This document shows, piece by piece, positions 9,189-17,458 of a DNA stretch of 64,000 nucleotides. Position 1 is the first letter of the stretch. Each line of letters starts with the position of its first letter. A model generated the notes under the pieces. It was given only the letters and a program-made list of their open reading frames with translations. It made no database searches and was not told the origin of the DNA. The DNA lies in NCBI GenBank assembly GCA_030432635.1, contig JAUIMB010000007.1, forward strand, positions 124,001 through 188,000, given 5' to 3'. Source of the stretch: Bacteroidia bacterium (GTDB lineage Bacteria > Bacteroidota > Bacteroidia > Flavobacteriales > Flavobacteriaceae). The translations under genes and the position numbers were made by a program.

Positions 9189-9920
9189 TTATAAAACTTC
9201 TGTTTCTGGCATTGGTTTGCTGTGCTTCGCAGTCTCAGAAATATAATAAGGATTGGTGTCGAAATATGAGGATTCCTCTACAGATTTGTAATAATTAGGA
9301 TTTCTCATTTGCATCGTCATGAACTTGGATTTGTCATAAATTGCATATACAATAAGTTTGTTGGCTCTTCCGGTATCCGATTTCAACTCTAGCTTGTTTT
9401 TTGAAATCAATTTGGCAACTTCCGAAGTGTATTCCAATTTCATGGATTTATATGAGCCCATACCAGAAAGACTTTCTTCAACAACCCAACAGTACTTTGG
9501 AGTACCTTGTTTTATCTTCGATTTTTGCAGTGTTGAGACCTGGTTTACTTTTTTCTTCCCAGCATGAGGGTTTGCTTCTGCCAATTGCATGTTTTCATAT
9601 TTCTCTAAGGACATCACAATCCATTTTTTGTCTATTTTGGCCTGAACAACATACGTGCCCAATGGAAGTCTCGATAGGTCAATTTTGGTATGGTAATCAT
9701 CCACTTTAACTTGCTTGGTATAATCATCACTGAAAATATCAACACGCTGTATACGGTCACCAATACTTTTTAATATAAGACTGTCCCTAGAAGCGTTAAG
9801 GGCTTGGTGTAATGAGCTTGCCTTATAATTGATGTTTTTTTCAAATCTAATCTTCTGGCCAAATGCCATTACAGTGGATAGGATTAAAACGGCTAGCGAA
9901 AGTGATAATTTTTTGTTCAT
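9189..9920 (-). CDS. Secreted protein of four-member tandem family (copy 4)
   Basis: The 243-residue protein has a signal peptide (about 1-21, ending in AFGQ). It has the shared modules VDIFSDDYTKQVKVD with IDLSRLPLGTYVVQAKI, and YCWVVEESLSGMGSYKSMKLE with AIYDKSKFMTMQMRNPNYYK. A basic linker lies between them. The C-terminus beyond the second module is variable, as in the other copies. It is the first gene of the array in the direction of transcription and is divergent from the DUF4230 gene. Function unknown. Confidence 0.8.
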   Translation of the reverse strand: MNKKLSLSLAVLILSTVMAFGQKIRFEKNINYKASSLHQALNASRDSLILKSIGDRIQRVDIFSDDYTKQVKVDDYHTKIDLSRLPLGTYVVQAKIDKKWIVMSLEKYENMQLAEANPHAGKKKVNQVSTLQKSKIKQGTPKYCWVVEESLSGMGSYKSMKLEYTSEVAKLISKNKLELKSDTGRANKLIVYAIYDKSKFMTMQMRNPNYYKSVEESSYFDTNPYYISETAKHSKPMPETEVL

Positions 9921-10077
9921 AATAGGTCTTTAATTCAATAATTGTTCTTAATAATAAAGGGCGTTTTAAATTTGGTTGCTTAATTTAGACACACTTATTA
10001 ATGCTTGGGTCACTACAGATTATCGTTTAATTTGTGGCTTTTGTCTAAATGAAATAGTTTTATACTTAAATTAGCCT

Positions 10078-10698
10078 ATGCGAAAGATTTTATTTGGTGT
10101 TATTGTTACGTTGCTCGTGTTGTTTTCGTTCAAGTATTGTGATGATCAAAAGGAAGAACAAGTGACATTGCAGGAACATTCGGCACTTATTAAGGAGCAG
10201 GTCAAGAATGTTGGTAAACTTGTGGTGACCGAAGGTCATTTTAGTGAGGTGTTTACTTATAAAAACTCCAAAGCTGTTTTTGGAGATTGGCTTGAAGCCG
10301 AAAAGCGTGCAGTTGTGATTGTAAATGCCGATGTCACGATTGCCTATGATCTCAGTTTAATCGAATATGAAATTGACGAATTGACCAAAACCTTGCGAAT
10401 TAAAACCATACCACAGGAAGAAATAAAAATCAATCCCGATTTTGAGTATTATGATATCCAAGCCGATTTCTTAAACCAATTTGAAGCAAAAGATTACAAT
10501 GAAATCAAATCTATAGTCAATACCTCCTTAATGAAAAAAATTGAGGACTCAGATTTAAAGTCAAATGCTCAAAACCGACTCATAAGTGAATTGGCTAAGT
10601 TTTTTATTTTGACCAATTCATTGGGTTGGACCTTAGAGTATAATGCAGAGTCAATCACAAGTCTTTCCCAAATGGAAAACTTAAACTTCAAACCCTGA
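10078..10698 (+). CDS. DUF4230 family membrane-anchored protein
   Basis: The 206-residue protein has one N-terminal hydrophobic segment (about 4-20) and then a soluble domain matching DUF4230, with VTEGHFSEVF, RAVVIVNADVTIAYDLS and TNSLGWTLEYN. The function of the family is unknown; the protein is probably anchored in the inner membrane and faces the periplasm. It ends four bases before the TTG start of the TetR gene, so the two are likely co-transcribed. Whether it has any link with phenylacetate use is not shown by the sequence. Confidence 0.8.
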   Translation: MRKILFGVIVTLLVLFSFKYCDDQKEEQVTLQEHSALIKEQVKNVGKLVVTEGHFSEVFTYKNSKAVFGDWLEAEKRAVVIVNADVTIAYDLSLIEYEIDELTKTLRIKTIPQEEIKINPDFEYYDIQADFLNQFEAKDYNEIKSIVNTSLMKKIEDSDLKSNAQNRLISELAKFFILTNSLGWTLEYNAESITSLSQMENLNFKP

Positions 10699-10701
10699 AA
10701 T

Positions 10702-11277
10702 TTGAATCAAAAATCAGAAACACGCAAAGAGGAAATCATCACAACTGCAGCAAAACTCTTTAAGGAAAAAGGGTACAGTGCAGTAACAATGAGAGACTTG
10801 GCAACTGCAATGGGCATTAAAGCCGCTAGTCTTTACAACCATATCAACTCAAAACAAGATATTCTAAATACCATTATTATTTCCATCGCTGAAGCATTTA
10901 CGGCTGGAATGGAAACCATTATTCAATCTGAGGATTCCTCTATAGAAAAGTTGAAACAGATTGTTGCGCTTCACGTAAAGATTACTTCAAACAATACCAA
11001 TGGTATGGCTTCCTTAAATAATGATTGGATGCATTTAGAAGAGCAGCTCGACTACTATTTGCAGCTAAGAAATGACTATGAGGACAATTTCCAGGTCATC
11101 ATTCAGCAAGGGATTGTTGCTAATGAATTAAAGCCTAATAATCCCGAAATTATCATGTTCTCCATGTTGTCTACCTTACGTTCCCTATATCTTTGGCTTC
11201 CCAAAAAAGAAGACTTTAATCCAGCAGACCTTGCCATGAATTTGAGCGAGATTCTCATCGACGGAATTAACACCTAG
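10702..11277 (+). CDS. TetR/AcrR-family regulator, probable paa repressor
   Basis: The 191-residue protein has an N-terminal TetR helix-turn-helix (about 10-55: AAKLFKEKGYSAVTMRDLATAMGI, split by the turn, then SLYNHINSKQDIL) and an all-helical ligand domain. The TTG at 10702 is used because the next ATG is inside the DNA-binding domain. Immediately downstream, a perfect palindrome at 11311-11328 lies beside the -7 box of the paaE promoter, so this protein probably represses the paa genes until a CoA thioester is bound. TetR-type PaaR repressors that sense phenylacetyl-CoA are known in other bacteria. The ligand here is inference. Confidence 0.85.
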   Translation: MNQKSETRKEEIITTAAKLFKEKGYSAVTMRDLATAMGIKAASLYNHINSKQDILNTIIISIAEAFTAGMETIIQSEDSSIEKLKQIVALHVKITSNNTNGMASLNNDWMHLEEQLDYYLQLRNDYEDNFQVIIQQGIVANELKPNNPEIIMFSMLSTLRSLYLWLPKKEDFNPADLAMNLSEILIDGINT

Positions 11278-11295
11278 TTAAGAAGAATTATTCGT

Positions 11296-11303
11296 ATATT
11301 TGT
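11296..11303 (+). promoter_or_regulatory. -7 box of the paaE promoter
   Basis: TATATTTG matches TAnnTTTG. It lies in the 67-base gap between the TetR gene and paaE and directly precedes the palindromic operator. No perfect -33 TTG is present at the right distance. Confidence 0.6.
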
Positions 11304-11310
11304 GGAGCAA

Positions 11311-11328
11311 ACTAACAAGTGTTAGTTG
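11311..11328. promoter_or_regulatory. Palindromic operator, probable TetR-family binding site
   Basis: AACTAACAAGTGTTAGTT is a perfect inverted repeat (8-base arms, 2-base centre). It begins eight bases after the -7 box, so a bound repressor would cover the transcription start. Size and symmetry suit a TetR dimer, and the TetR gene ends 34 bases upstream. Confidence 0.7.
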
Positions 11329-11344
11329 GATTATTAAGTCGAAT

Positions 11345-12418
11345 ATGGCAGATTTTTACAGCTTAAAAATTGCAGAGATATATAAGGAGACCGAAGATAC
11401 CTCTGTGATTACATTTGAAGTGCCCAAAGACCTTCAAAGTGAATTTCATTTTAAACAAGGGCAACACCTTACACTTAAAGCACTTATTAATAACGAAGAT
11501 GTGCGTCGGTCGTATTCACTGTGCTCGTGTCCTTCAGATAACCAGTGGCAGGTTGCAGTAAAGTTGATACCAGGTGGCAAGTTTTCCACCTTTATAAACC
11601 AATCGGTTAAAAAGGGTGATACCCTGGAAGTTATGCCTCCAAGTGGAACCTTCGGTGTTGAGGTCAATGCCGAAGTGGCAAAGAATTATCTGTTCTTCGC
11701 AGCAGGAAGCGGCATCACGCCAATACTCTCAATGATCAAAACACACCTCAAATCTGAACCTAACTCAACTTGTAAGTTGTTTTATGTGAATAAAACAGCA
11801 AAATCCATTATCTTTAAGGAAGAGTTGGAGCAGCTGAGAAATGCCTACTTCGGAAGATTGGAAATCTACTATTTCCTTACCAAGGAACGACGCGATATAG
11901 AATTGTTCAATGGCCGATTTGATGATGAGAAAATGGAAGTGCTTACTAAGACCTTTATTGATATCCCAGATACTAACGAAGTGTTTTTATGTGGCCCAGA
12001 ACAAATGGTAAATTATGTCAGCGATTATTTGATTGAGGCTGGATTACCAAAATCCTTAGTGCATTACGAGCTATTTGTTACCGGACTTTCTGAGGAAGAT
12101 ATCAAACGTCAAGAGCGTTTGGCCAAACAAAATGTCGAAGGTGTAGAAGTTACCATCATCGATGGTGGTAAAGAGTTTGGATTTACCATGACAAAAGAAT
12201 ATGACAATATTTTGGATGCGGCTTTAGGTGCTGGTGCCGATTTACCCTTTGCTTGCAAAGGTGGTGTTTGTAGTACCTGCAAATGTGAGGTTGTAGAGGG
12301 AGAAGTTGAGATGAAAATCAATTATGCTTTAGACGATAAGGAGGTGAGCCAAAACCTTGTTCTCAGTTGTCAGGCGGTACCGACCTCAAATAAGGTGGTC
12401 GTCGATTTTGATGTTTAG
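11345..12418 (+). CDS. paaE: Phenylacetyl-CoA 1,2-epoxidase reductase subunit PaaE
   Basis: PaaE passes electrons from NAD(P)H to the PaaAC di-iron centre. The 357-residue protein has an FAD-binding ferredoxin-reductase domain (RRSYSLCS for flavin binding), an NAD-binding domain (GSGITPILSM and FLCGPEQM), and a C-terminal plant-type 2Fe-2S ferredoxin domain with cysteines 304, 309, 312 and 342 (CKGGVCSTC and later LSCQ). The ATG at 11345 gives the family start MADFYSLKI; the upstream in-frame codons overlap the operator. It is the first enzyme gene of the locus. A 231-base gap with a repeat separates it from paaA, whereas in many bacteria paaE follows paaD. Confidence 0.95.
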   Translation: MADFYSLKIAEIYKETEDTSVITFEVPKDLQSEFHFKQGQHLTLKALINNEDVRRSYSLCSCPSDNQWQVAVKLIPGGKFSTFINQSVKKGDTLEVMPPSGTFGVEVNAEVAKNYLFFAAGSGITPILSMIKTHLKSEPNSTCKLFYVNKTAKSIIFKEELEQLRNAYFGRLEIYYFLTKERRDIELFNGRFDDEKMEVLTKTFIDIPDTNEVFLCGPEQMVNYVSDYLIEAGLPKSLVHYELFVTGLSEEDIKRQERLAKQNVEGVEVTIIDGGKEFGFTMTKEYDNILDAALGAGADLPFACKGGVCSTCKCEVVEGEVEMKINYALDDKEVSQNLVLSCQAVPTSNKVVVDFDV

Positions 12419-12426
12419 GTAGCTTA

Positions 12427-12531
12427 GGGCGTTCCTCATCTTTGCCACAAATGCCTTGTGCCAAGCTGAGGTCAGGCTCTCGCAAGTCGCTATCCAAGAT
12501 GAGCTCCAACAAGTGCTCCATCCTTAACGCA
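12427..12531. repeat. Intergenic repeat, GGGCGTT type (copy A)
   Basis: It begins GGGCGTTCC, has the core AGGTCAGGCTCTCGCAAGTC and ends CCTTAACGC. A second, diverged copy lies at 19701-19813 with the same order of blocks. CTCATCTT (12435-12442) can pair with AAGATGAG (12496-12503), giving a long outer stem. From memory it resembles an element common between genes in Flavobacteriia. It fills most of the gap between paaE and paaA. Confidence 0.6.
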
Positions 12532-12613
12532 AAACAAAATAACGCTTAAAAGCGATGTCAAATACAGACATGGGAAAAAATAAAAATTGAAAGAGAAAGA
12601 ATAAAGTTCAACA

Positions 12614-12645
12614 CGCTAAGGTAAATACCATTAGCGAAACGCTAA
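12614..12645 (+). promoter_or_regulatory. Overlapping inverted repeats before paaA
   Basis: Two competing hairpins share one arm. CGCTAAGGTA (12614-12623) pairs with TACC-A-TTAGCG (12626-12636, one bulged base). The same TTAGCG (12631-12636) also pairs with CGCTAA (12640-12645) across AAA. The second stem ends only four bases before the paaA ATG and could affect translation. Confidence 0.45.
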
Positions 12646-12649
12646 AACG

Positions 12650-13606
12650 ATGAGTGAAGAACAAATTAAAAACCTAGAACAGCAATTCGAAGCTCGAATA
12701 GCCAGAGACGAAAAAATTGAACCAAAAGATTGGATGCCCGAAAAATACCGTCAAACGCATATCCGACAAATTTCTCAACATGCGCATTCAGAAATCGTAG
12801 GGATGTTACCCGAAGGCAATTGGATTACCAGAGCACCTTCTCTAAGACGAAAAGTAGCGTTGTTGGCGAAAGTTCAGGACGAAGCTGGGCATGGTCTATA
12901 CTTATATAGTGCCTGTGAAACATTGGGAGTAACAAGAGATGACCTTTATGGGCAATTGCATTCAGGTAAAGCCAAATATTCAAGTATTTTTAATTATCCA
13001 GCCTTAACATGGGCAGATATGGGTGCTATAGGATGGTTGGTTGATGGTGCCGCAATCATCAATCAAGTTCCATTATGCAATACATCTTATGGACCTTATG
13101 CTCGTGCCATGATTCGTGTGTGTAAAGAAGAAAGTTTCCATCAACGTCAAGGATTCGAAATTATGCTAAAGCTAGCCAATGGAACAGCCGAGCAAAAGGA
13201 TATGGCTCAGGATGCACTGAATCGATGGTGGTGGCCAAGTTTAATGATGTTGGGACCAACAGATGATAAATCTGTGCACACCGAACAATCCATGAAATGG
13301 AAATTGAAACGAAAAACAAATGACGAACTGCGCCAACAATTTATTGATCAAACCGTGCCTCAGGCAGATGTATTGGGATTAAAAATTCCAGATCCAGATT
13401 TAAAATGGAATGAGGAACGTCAAAGTTATGATTTTGGAGACATAGATTGGGACGAATTTTGGCAAGTGGTGAAAGGTCATGGCCCAATGAATAAAGAGCG
13501 CATGAAAGCTCGTGTGGGTGCATGGGAACGTGGTGAATGGGTTAGGGATGCTGCCATGGCACATGCCGAAAAGAAAAAAACGAGAAAGGAAAAACAAGCA
13601 GTATAA
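12650..13606 (+). CDS. paaA: Phenylacetyl-CoA 1,2-epoxidase catalytic subunit PaaA
   Basis: PaaA is the oxygenase subunit that epoxidises the ring of phenylacetyl-CoA, using a di-iron centre. The 318-residue length is normal for the family. The two ligand motifs are visible as QDEAGH (DEAGH at 77-81) and KEESFH (EESFH at 160-164), together with [10 protein letters not shown] and [13 protein letters not shown]. It is the first of the A-B-C-D gene block and is followed after 47 bases by paaB. The C-terminus is Lys-rich ([11 protein letters not shown]). Confidence 0.97.
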   Translation: MSEEQIKNLEQQFEARIARDEKIEPKDWMPEKYRQTHIRQISQHAHSEIVGMLPEGNWITRAPSLRRKVALLAKVQDEAGHGLYLYSACETLGVTRDDLYGQLHSGKAKYSSIFNYPALTWADMGAIGWLVDGAAIINQVPLCNTSYGPYARAMIRVCKEESFHQRQGFEIMLKLANGTAEQKDMAQDALNRWWWPSLMMLGPTDDKSVHTEQSMKWKLKRKTNDELRQQFIDQTVPQADVLGLKIPDPDLKWNEERQSYDFGDIDWDEFWQVVKGHGPMNKERMKARVGAWERGEWVRDAAMAHAEKKKTRKEKQAV

Positions 13607-13609
13607 TAT

Positions 13610-13635
13610 CCTACAAGGTTAAAAGACCTTGCAGG
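13610..13635. repeat. Palindrome between paaA and paaB
   Basis: CCTACAAGGT (13610-13619) pairs with ACCTTGCAGG (13626-13635) apart from one mismatch, with a six-base loop. No T-run follows, so it is unlikely to be a full terminator. The ACCTTGCAGG palindrome resembles a repeat common in flavobacterial intergenic DNA. Confidence 0.55.
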
Positions 13636-13653
13636 TGTAAGCAAAAAATTATC

Positions 13654-13944
13654 ATGGCAAACACAAAAAATTGGCCGCTTTGGGAAATCTTCGTAAGAAG
13701 TAAAAACGGATTAGAACATCGGCATTTTGGAAGCCTTCATGCTGCCGATGCAGAAATGGCGCTTGAAAATGCACGTGACGTGTATACAAGACGAAATGAA
13801 GGCGTAAGTATTTGGGTGGTGGAGTCTAAACATATTACGGCCTCCAATCCCGAAAACAATGGTGAGTTGTTTGAGCCTGCTCAAGATAAAGTGTATCGCC
13901 ATCCAACATTTTATGATGTTCCTGATGAGGTTAAACACATGTAA
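13654..13944 (+). CDS. paaB: Phenylacetyl-CoA 1,2-epoxidase subunit PaaB
   Basis: PaaB is a small structural subunit of the epoxidase that bridges the PaaAC heterodimers. The 96-residue product has the family features WEIFVRSKNGLEHRHFGSLHA and ALENARDVYTRRNEGVSIWVV. It lies between paaA and paaC, as in known paa operons. A 118-base gap to paaC carries a repeat remnant. Confidence 0.96.
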   Translation: MANTKNWPLWEIFVRSKNGLEHRHFGSLHAADAEMALENARDVYTRRNEGVSIWVVESKHITASNPENNGELFEPAQDKVYRHPTFYDVPDEVKHM

Positions 13945-13999
13945 AATAAAAGGGTAGTCATTGCAGATCTAATGCTAAATCCATTCATTAAAAACTAAA

Positions 14000-14053
14000 G
14001 GTCAGCTTGAGTCTCGCTTTATCGGTAGACAGCAGTACTCAAAAGGTCTCAAT
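14000..14053. repeat. Degenerate intergenic repeat between paaB and paaC
   Basis: Blocks GTCAGCTTGAG (14001-14011) and AGTACTCAAAAGGTCTCAAT (14034-14053) match in order the element before paaD (GTCACCTCGAG then AGAGGTCTCAAT). The middle is diverged. Confidence 0.45.
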
Positions 14054-14062
14054 TTAAGAACA

Positions 14063-14818
14063 ATGAAAAACGAAAATTTATATAATTACATTCTTGGTAT
14101 AGCCGACAATAGTTTAATTCTAGGACAACGGCTAGGGGAACTCTGTGGTCATGGTCCAAGTTTAGAAACCGATATAGCTTGTACAAATATTTCTTTGGAT
14201 TTATTTGGCCAAGTGCGCAGTTATTTTCAATATGCTAGTAAAATTGCTGAAGATGGACGGACTGAAGATGATATTGCCATGCTTCGTAAAGAACGGGACT
14301 ATAAAAATGTGCTTCTAGTAGAGCAACCTAATACAAACTTTGCCTACACCATAGGAAGGCAGTTTTTGTTTGATGCTTATCATTTGATGTTTTTGAAAGC
14401 GCTTCAAAAAAGCGCAGATTTAACATTGTCCGCAATTGCCGATAAATCTGTAAAAGAGGTTAGTTATCATGAACGATTTTCTTCAGATTGGATAAAGCGT
14501 TTAGGGGATGGTACAGATGAGAGCCATGAAAAAATGCAAGACGCTATAAATGATCTATGGACCTACACAGATGAGTTATTTCATCAAACGGAAGCAGATA
14601 AAATAATGGCTACTGAAGGTGTAGGTGTTGATGTTCCTGAGCTAAAAACAGCGTATTATAATTATGTCAATGAGATTTTGACTGAGGCAACCCTAGAAAT
14701 TCCAGAATCAAAGTACTTTCAGAAAGGTGGAAAACAAGGTATCCATACGGAGCACCTAGGATATATTTTAGCTGAATTGCAATACATGCAACGCACTTAT
14801 CCTAACATGGAATGGTAA
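14063..14818 (+). CDS. paaC: Phenylacetyl-CoA 1,2-epoxidase subunit PaaC
   Basis: PaaC is the ferritin-like partner of PaaA; it lacks a working metal site and is needed for a stable, active complex. The 251-residue protein has GLGQRLGELCGHGP-like sequence near the N-terminus (seen here as LGQRLGELCGHGPSLETDIA), then VEQPNTNFAYTIGRQFLFD and VKEVSYHERFSSDWIKRLGD. Position and length match the family. It is followed by paaD after 47 bases. Confidence 0.95.
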   Translation: MKNENLYNYILGIADNSLILGQRLGELCGHGPSLETDIACTNISLDLFGQVRSYFQYASKIAEDGRTEDDIAMLRKERDYKNVLLVEQPNTNFAYTIGRQFLFDAYHLMFLKALQKSADLTLSAIADKSVKEVSYHERFSSDWIKRLGDGTDESHEKMQDAINDLWTYTDELFHQTEADKIMATEGVGVDVPELKTAYYNYVNEILTEATLEIPESKYFQKGGKQGIHTEHLGYILAELQYMQRTYPNMEW

Positions 14819-14831
14819 TTTGAAATCAAAA

Positions 14832-14864
14832 TGTCACCTCGAGCGCAGTCGAGAGGTCTCAATA
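14832..14864. repeat. Intergenic repeat before paaD
   Basis: It begins TGTCACCTCGAGCGCAGTCG and continues through GAGAGGTCTCAATA, reaching to within two bases of the paaD start codon. CTCGA and TCGAG form a short palindrome within it. Confidence 0.5.
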
Positions 14865-14865
14865 C

Positions 14866-15366
14866 ATGACAACAACACAACAACATATAGACGAACACCT
14901 CATTCCAATATTGGAAAAGATCTCTGACCCAGAAATCCCAGTATTGTCAATTATGGATATGGGTGTGGTGCGCTCTGCAGTTATTGTTGATGGTAAGGTT
15001 AAGGTTGAAATAACGCCAACCTATAGTGGTTGTCCTGCCATGGACGTGATTGGTGATGACATTAAAATGGCGCTTTTGGAAGCAGGCTATGAATCAGAAG
15101 TCGATTTAATATTACGTCCAGCTTGGACTACAGATTGGATTACACCAAGAGGCCGAAAAGCTTTGGAGGCTTACGGTATTGCGGCACCATTGGAGGTACA
15201 AGCCGATAAGGACGTGCTTCTTCATGGGAAGCGTATTGTGAAATGTACCAACTGTGGATCGCAAAATACACGATTGGTGAGTCAGTTTGGTTCAACGGCA
15301 TGTAAAGCACAATTTCAGTGTGAAGACTGTCAAGAACCATTTGATTATTTTAAGTGTTTAAAATGA
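14866..15366 (+). CDS. paaD: PaaD, assembly factor for the epoxidase
   Basis: PaaD is a MIP18/DUF59-type protein thought to act in maturation of the metal centres of the epoxidase. The 166-residue protein has the DUF59 domain (about 8-90) with DPEIPVLSIMDMGVV and GCPAMD (Cys56). It ends in a zinc-ribbon-like segment with cysteines 127, 130, 152 and 155 (KCTNC and QCEDC). Family length is about 165. It directly follows paaC and precedes paaG, consistent with one operon. Confidence 0.93.
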   Translation: MTTTQQHIDEHLIPILEKISDPEIPVLSIMDMGVVRSAVIVDGKVKVEITPTYSGCPAMDVIGDDIKMALLEAGYESEVDLILRPAWTTDWITPRGRKALEAYGIAAPLEVQADKDVLLHGKRIVKCTNCGSQNTRLVSQFGSTACKAQFQCEDCQEPFDYFKCLK

Positions 15367-15368
15367 TT

Positions 15369-15395
15369 TGTCATTCCGCACATGATACGGAATCT
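15369..15395. repeat. Short intergenic repeat before paaG
   Basis: TGTCATTCCG at 15369-15378 leads into a hairpin: ATTCCG (15373-15378) pairs with CGGAAT (15388-15393). This TGTCATTCCG...CGGAATCT unit is common in flavobacterial intergenic DNA. Confidence 0.5.
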
Positions 15396-15412
15396 AATAT
15401 AAAAATTGATTT

Positions 15413-16195
15413 ATGTCAGAAAGTATACTTTTAAAAATTGAAAATAAAATAGCTTACATCACGCTCAACAGACCAGAAGTCTTCAATAGTTTCAATCGTA
15501 ATATGGCATTGCGTCTGCAATCCATTTTAGATGACTGTGAAGCCAATGTCGAAGTGAGAGCAATTGTTCTTACAGGAAATGGAAAGGCGTTTTGTGCTGG
15601 TCAAGACTTGAAAGAAGTCACAGATCCAGAATTAAATCCAGGTTTTAAAAAAATCCTTGAAGAGCATTACAATCCAATCATTACTAGAATTCGTTCCATT
15701 AAAAAGCCTGTAATAGCTGCTGTTAATGGTGTGGCTGCTGGTGCTGGTGCCAATATAGCTCTGGCATGTGATATTGTGGTGGCACATGAAAAAGTAAGCT
15801 TCATACAAGCGTTTAGTTTAATTGGTTTGGTTCCGGATAGTGCCGGAACATTTTTTTTACCACGGTTAATTGGGTTCCAAAAAGCTTCGGCTTTGGCGAT
15901 GTTGGGTGATAAGATAGGAGCTCAAGAGGCCGAAAAAATGGGTATGATTTATAAGTGTGTGTCGTTGGAAGAATTTGATGAAATCATTGAAAAACTAGCG
16001 CAAAAACTGGCTAACATGCCTACAAAGGCACTGGGATTCATCAAAGCGCTATTCAATCAATCCATGACCAATACATTAGATGAGCAATTGGCTCTAGAGT
16101 CGAAGCTACAAATCGAAGCAGCCCAAACTGAGGACTATGCTGAAGGTGTTTCAGCATTTATAGAAAAACGAAAACCTAATTTTAAAGGAAATTAA
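15413..16195 (+). CDS. paaG: Ring 1,2-epoxyphenylacetyl-CoA isomerase PaaG
   Basis: PaaG is a crotonase-fold enzyme that converts the ring epoxide to the seven-membered oxepin-CoA, and also isomerises later unsaturated CoA esters. The 260-residue protein has the crotonase motifs FCAGQDLKEV and VAAGAGANIALACD, and GLVPDSAGTFFLPRLIG with Asp142, the position matching the PaaG catalytic aspartate. That motif separates it from PaaF-type hydratases, which normally use two glutamates. It is preceded by a short repeat and followed by paaH. Confidence 0.93.
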   Translation: MSESILLKIENKIAYITLNRPEVFNSFNRNMALRLQSILDDCEANVEVRAIVLTGNGKAFCAGQDLKEVTDPELNPGFKKILEEHYNPIITRIRSIKKPVIAAVNGVAAGAGANIALACDIVVAHEKVSFIQAFSLIGLVPDSAGTFFLPRLIGFQKASALAMLGDKIGAQEAEKMGMIYKCVSLEEFDEIIEKLAQKLANMPTKALGFIKALFNQSMTNTLDEQLALESKLQIEAAQTEDYAEGVSAFIEKRKPNFKGN

Positions 16196-16291
16196 ACTTA
16201 AAACGGAAAAAGAATAAATACGAAAGTTAGAAAATACATTGTGATAACTTTGGTGTCATTCCGGTTTTACATTTTAACTTTTTAATTGAAC

Positions 16292-17452
16292 ATGATCAAA
16301 CACGTAGGAATAATAGGTAGTGGAACCATGGGAAGTGGCATTGCACAAGTTGCTGCAACATCGGGTTGTCAGGTGAAATTGTACGATACCAGCCAAAATG
16401 CATTGGAAAAAGCGCAAAAAGCGCTCGATAAAATATTAAGTCGCTTAATTGAAAAAGGTCGTATCGACAATGCTGAGAAAGTTAGGATTCAATCTAACAT
16501 AACATACGTTAATCACCTGAAGGATTTATCAGATTCAGAGCTCACCATAGAGGCGATAATTGAAAATCTTGATATCAAACAGAAGGTCTTTTCAGAATTG
16601 GAAACTTATGTTTCAGAGGATTGTATTATTGCATCCAACACCTCAAGTTTGTCAATCGCTTCTATTGCATCCGCATTGCAAAAACCTGAGCGCTGCATAG
16701 GGATTCACTTTTTCAATCCAGCACCTTTAATGAAGTTGGTTGAAGTCATTCCAGCCATTCAAACATCCGATTCTGTTTTAAAACAAGCTGTTCAAATTAT
16801 TTCTGATTGGAAAAAAGTAGTAGCAGTTGCTAAGGATACACCAGGTTTTATCGTAAATCGGGTGGCGCGACCATTTTATGGAGAAGCTTTAAGGATTTAC
16901 GAGGAAGGGATAGCTGATTTTTCGACCATTGATTGGAGCTTAAAAACACTTGGCGGATTTAGAATGGGACCATTCGAATTAATGGATTTTATTGGCAATG
17001 ATGTCAATTATACAGTGACGGAAACAGTGTTTACGGCATTTTATTTCGACCCAAGATACAAGCCAGCCTTTACGCAAAAGCGATTTGCCGAAGCTGGATA
17101 CCTTGGGCGTAAAACAGGAAAGGGCTACTATGATTATTCCGAAGGTGCTCAGAAACCAAATCCGAATGAAGATAAAACGGTCGCTGAATCAATTTTCAAT
17201 CGTGTATTGGTGATGTTAATTAATGAAGCTGCAGATGCCTTATTTTTAAATGTTGCCAGTGCCGAAGATATCGACAATGCGATGACAAAAGGTGTAAATT
17301 ACCCAAAGGGCTTATTGGCTTGGGCAGATGAAAAAGGAATCGATTGGTGTGTGGATCAAATGGATAATCTTTATGATACCTATCGCGAAGATCGCTACCG
17401 TTGTAGTCCGTTGTTGCGACAAATGAACAACACGAATAAAACATTTTTTTAA
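16292..17452 (+). CDS. paaH: 3-hydroxyacyl-CoA dehydrogenase PaaH
   Basis: PaaH oxidises 3-hydroxyadipyl-CoA with NAD+ during the beta-oxidation part of the pathway. The 386-residue protein has a Rossmann motif near the N-terminus (GIIGSGTMGSGIAQVA), the catalytic segment SNTSSLSIASIA then GIHFFNPAPLMKLVEVI, and a C-terminal second 3HCDH domain (about 295-386). ATG at 16292 is preferred to the TTG at 16286, which would add only two residues. The 96-base gap before it has a repeat remnant (GTGTCATTCCGG near 16252). Confidence 0.94.
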   Translation: MIKHVGIIGSGTMGSGIAQVAATSGCQVKLYDTSQNALEKAQKALDKILSRLIEKGRIDNAEKVRIQSNITYVNHLKDLSDSELTIEAIIENLDIKQKVFSELETYVSEDCIIASNTSSLSIASIASALQKPERCIGIHFFNPAPLMKLVEVIPAIQTSDSVLKQAVQIISDWKKVVAVAKDTPGFIVNRVARPFYGEALRIYEEGIADFSTIDWSLKTLGGFRMGPFELMDFIGNDVNYTVTETVFTAFYFDPRYKPAFTQKRFAEAGYLGRKTGKGYYDYSEGAQKPNPNEDKTVAESIFNRVLVMLINEAADALFLNVASAEDIDNAMTKGVNYPKGLLAWADEKGIDWCVDQMDNLYDTYREDRYRCSPLLRQMNNTNKTFF

Positions 17453-17458
17453 TTAAGA

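Noticed and set aside
9092-9298. A 68-codon plus-strand frame between paralog copies 3 and 4
   Set aside because: Half of it overlaps copy 4 on the other strand, and the composition looks random.
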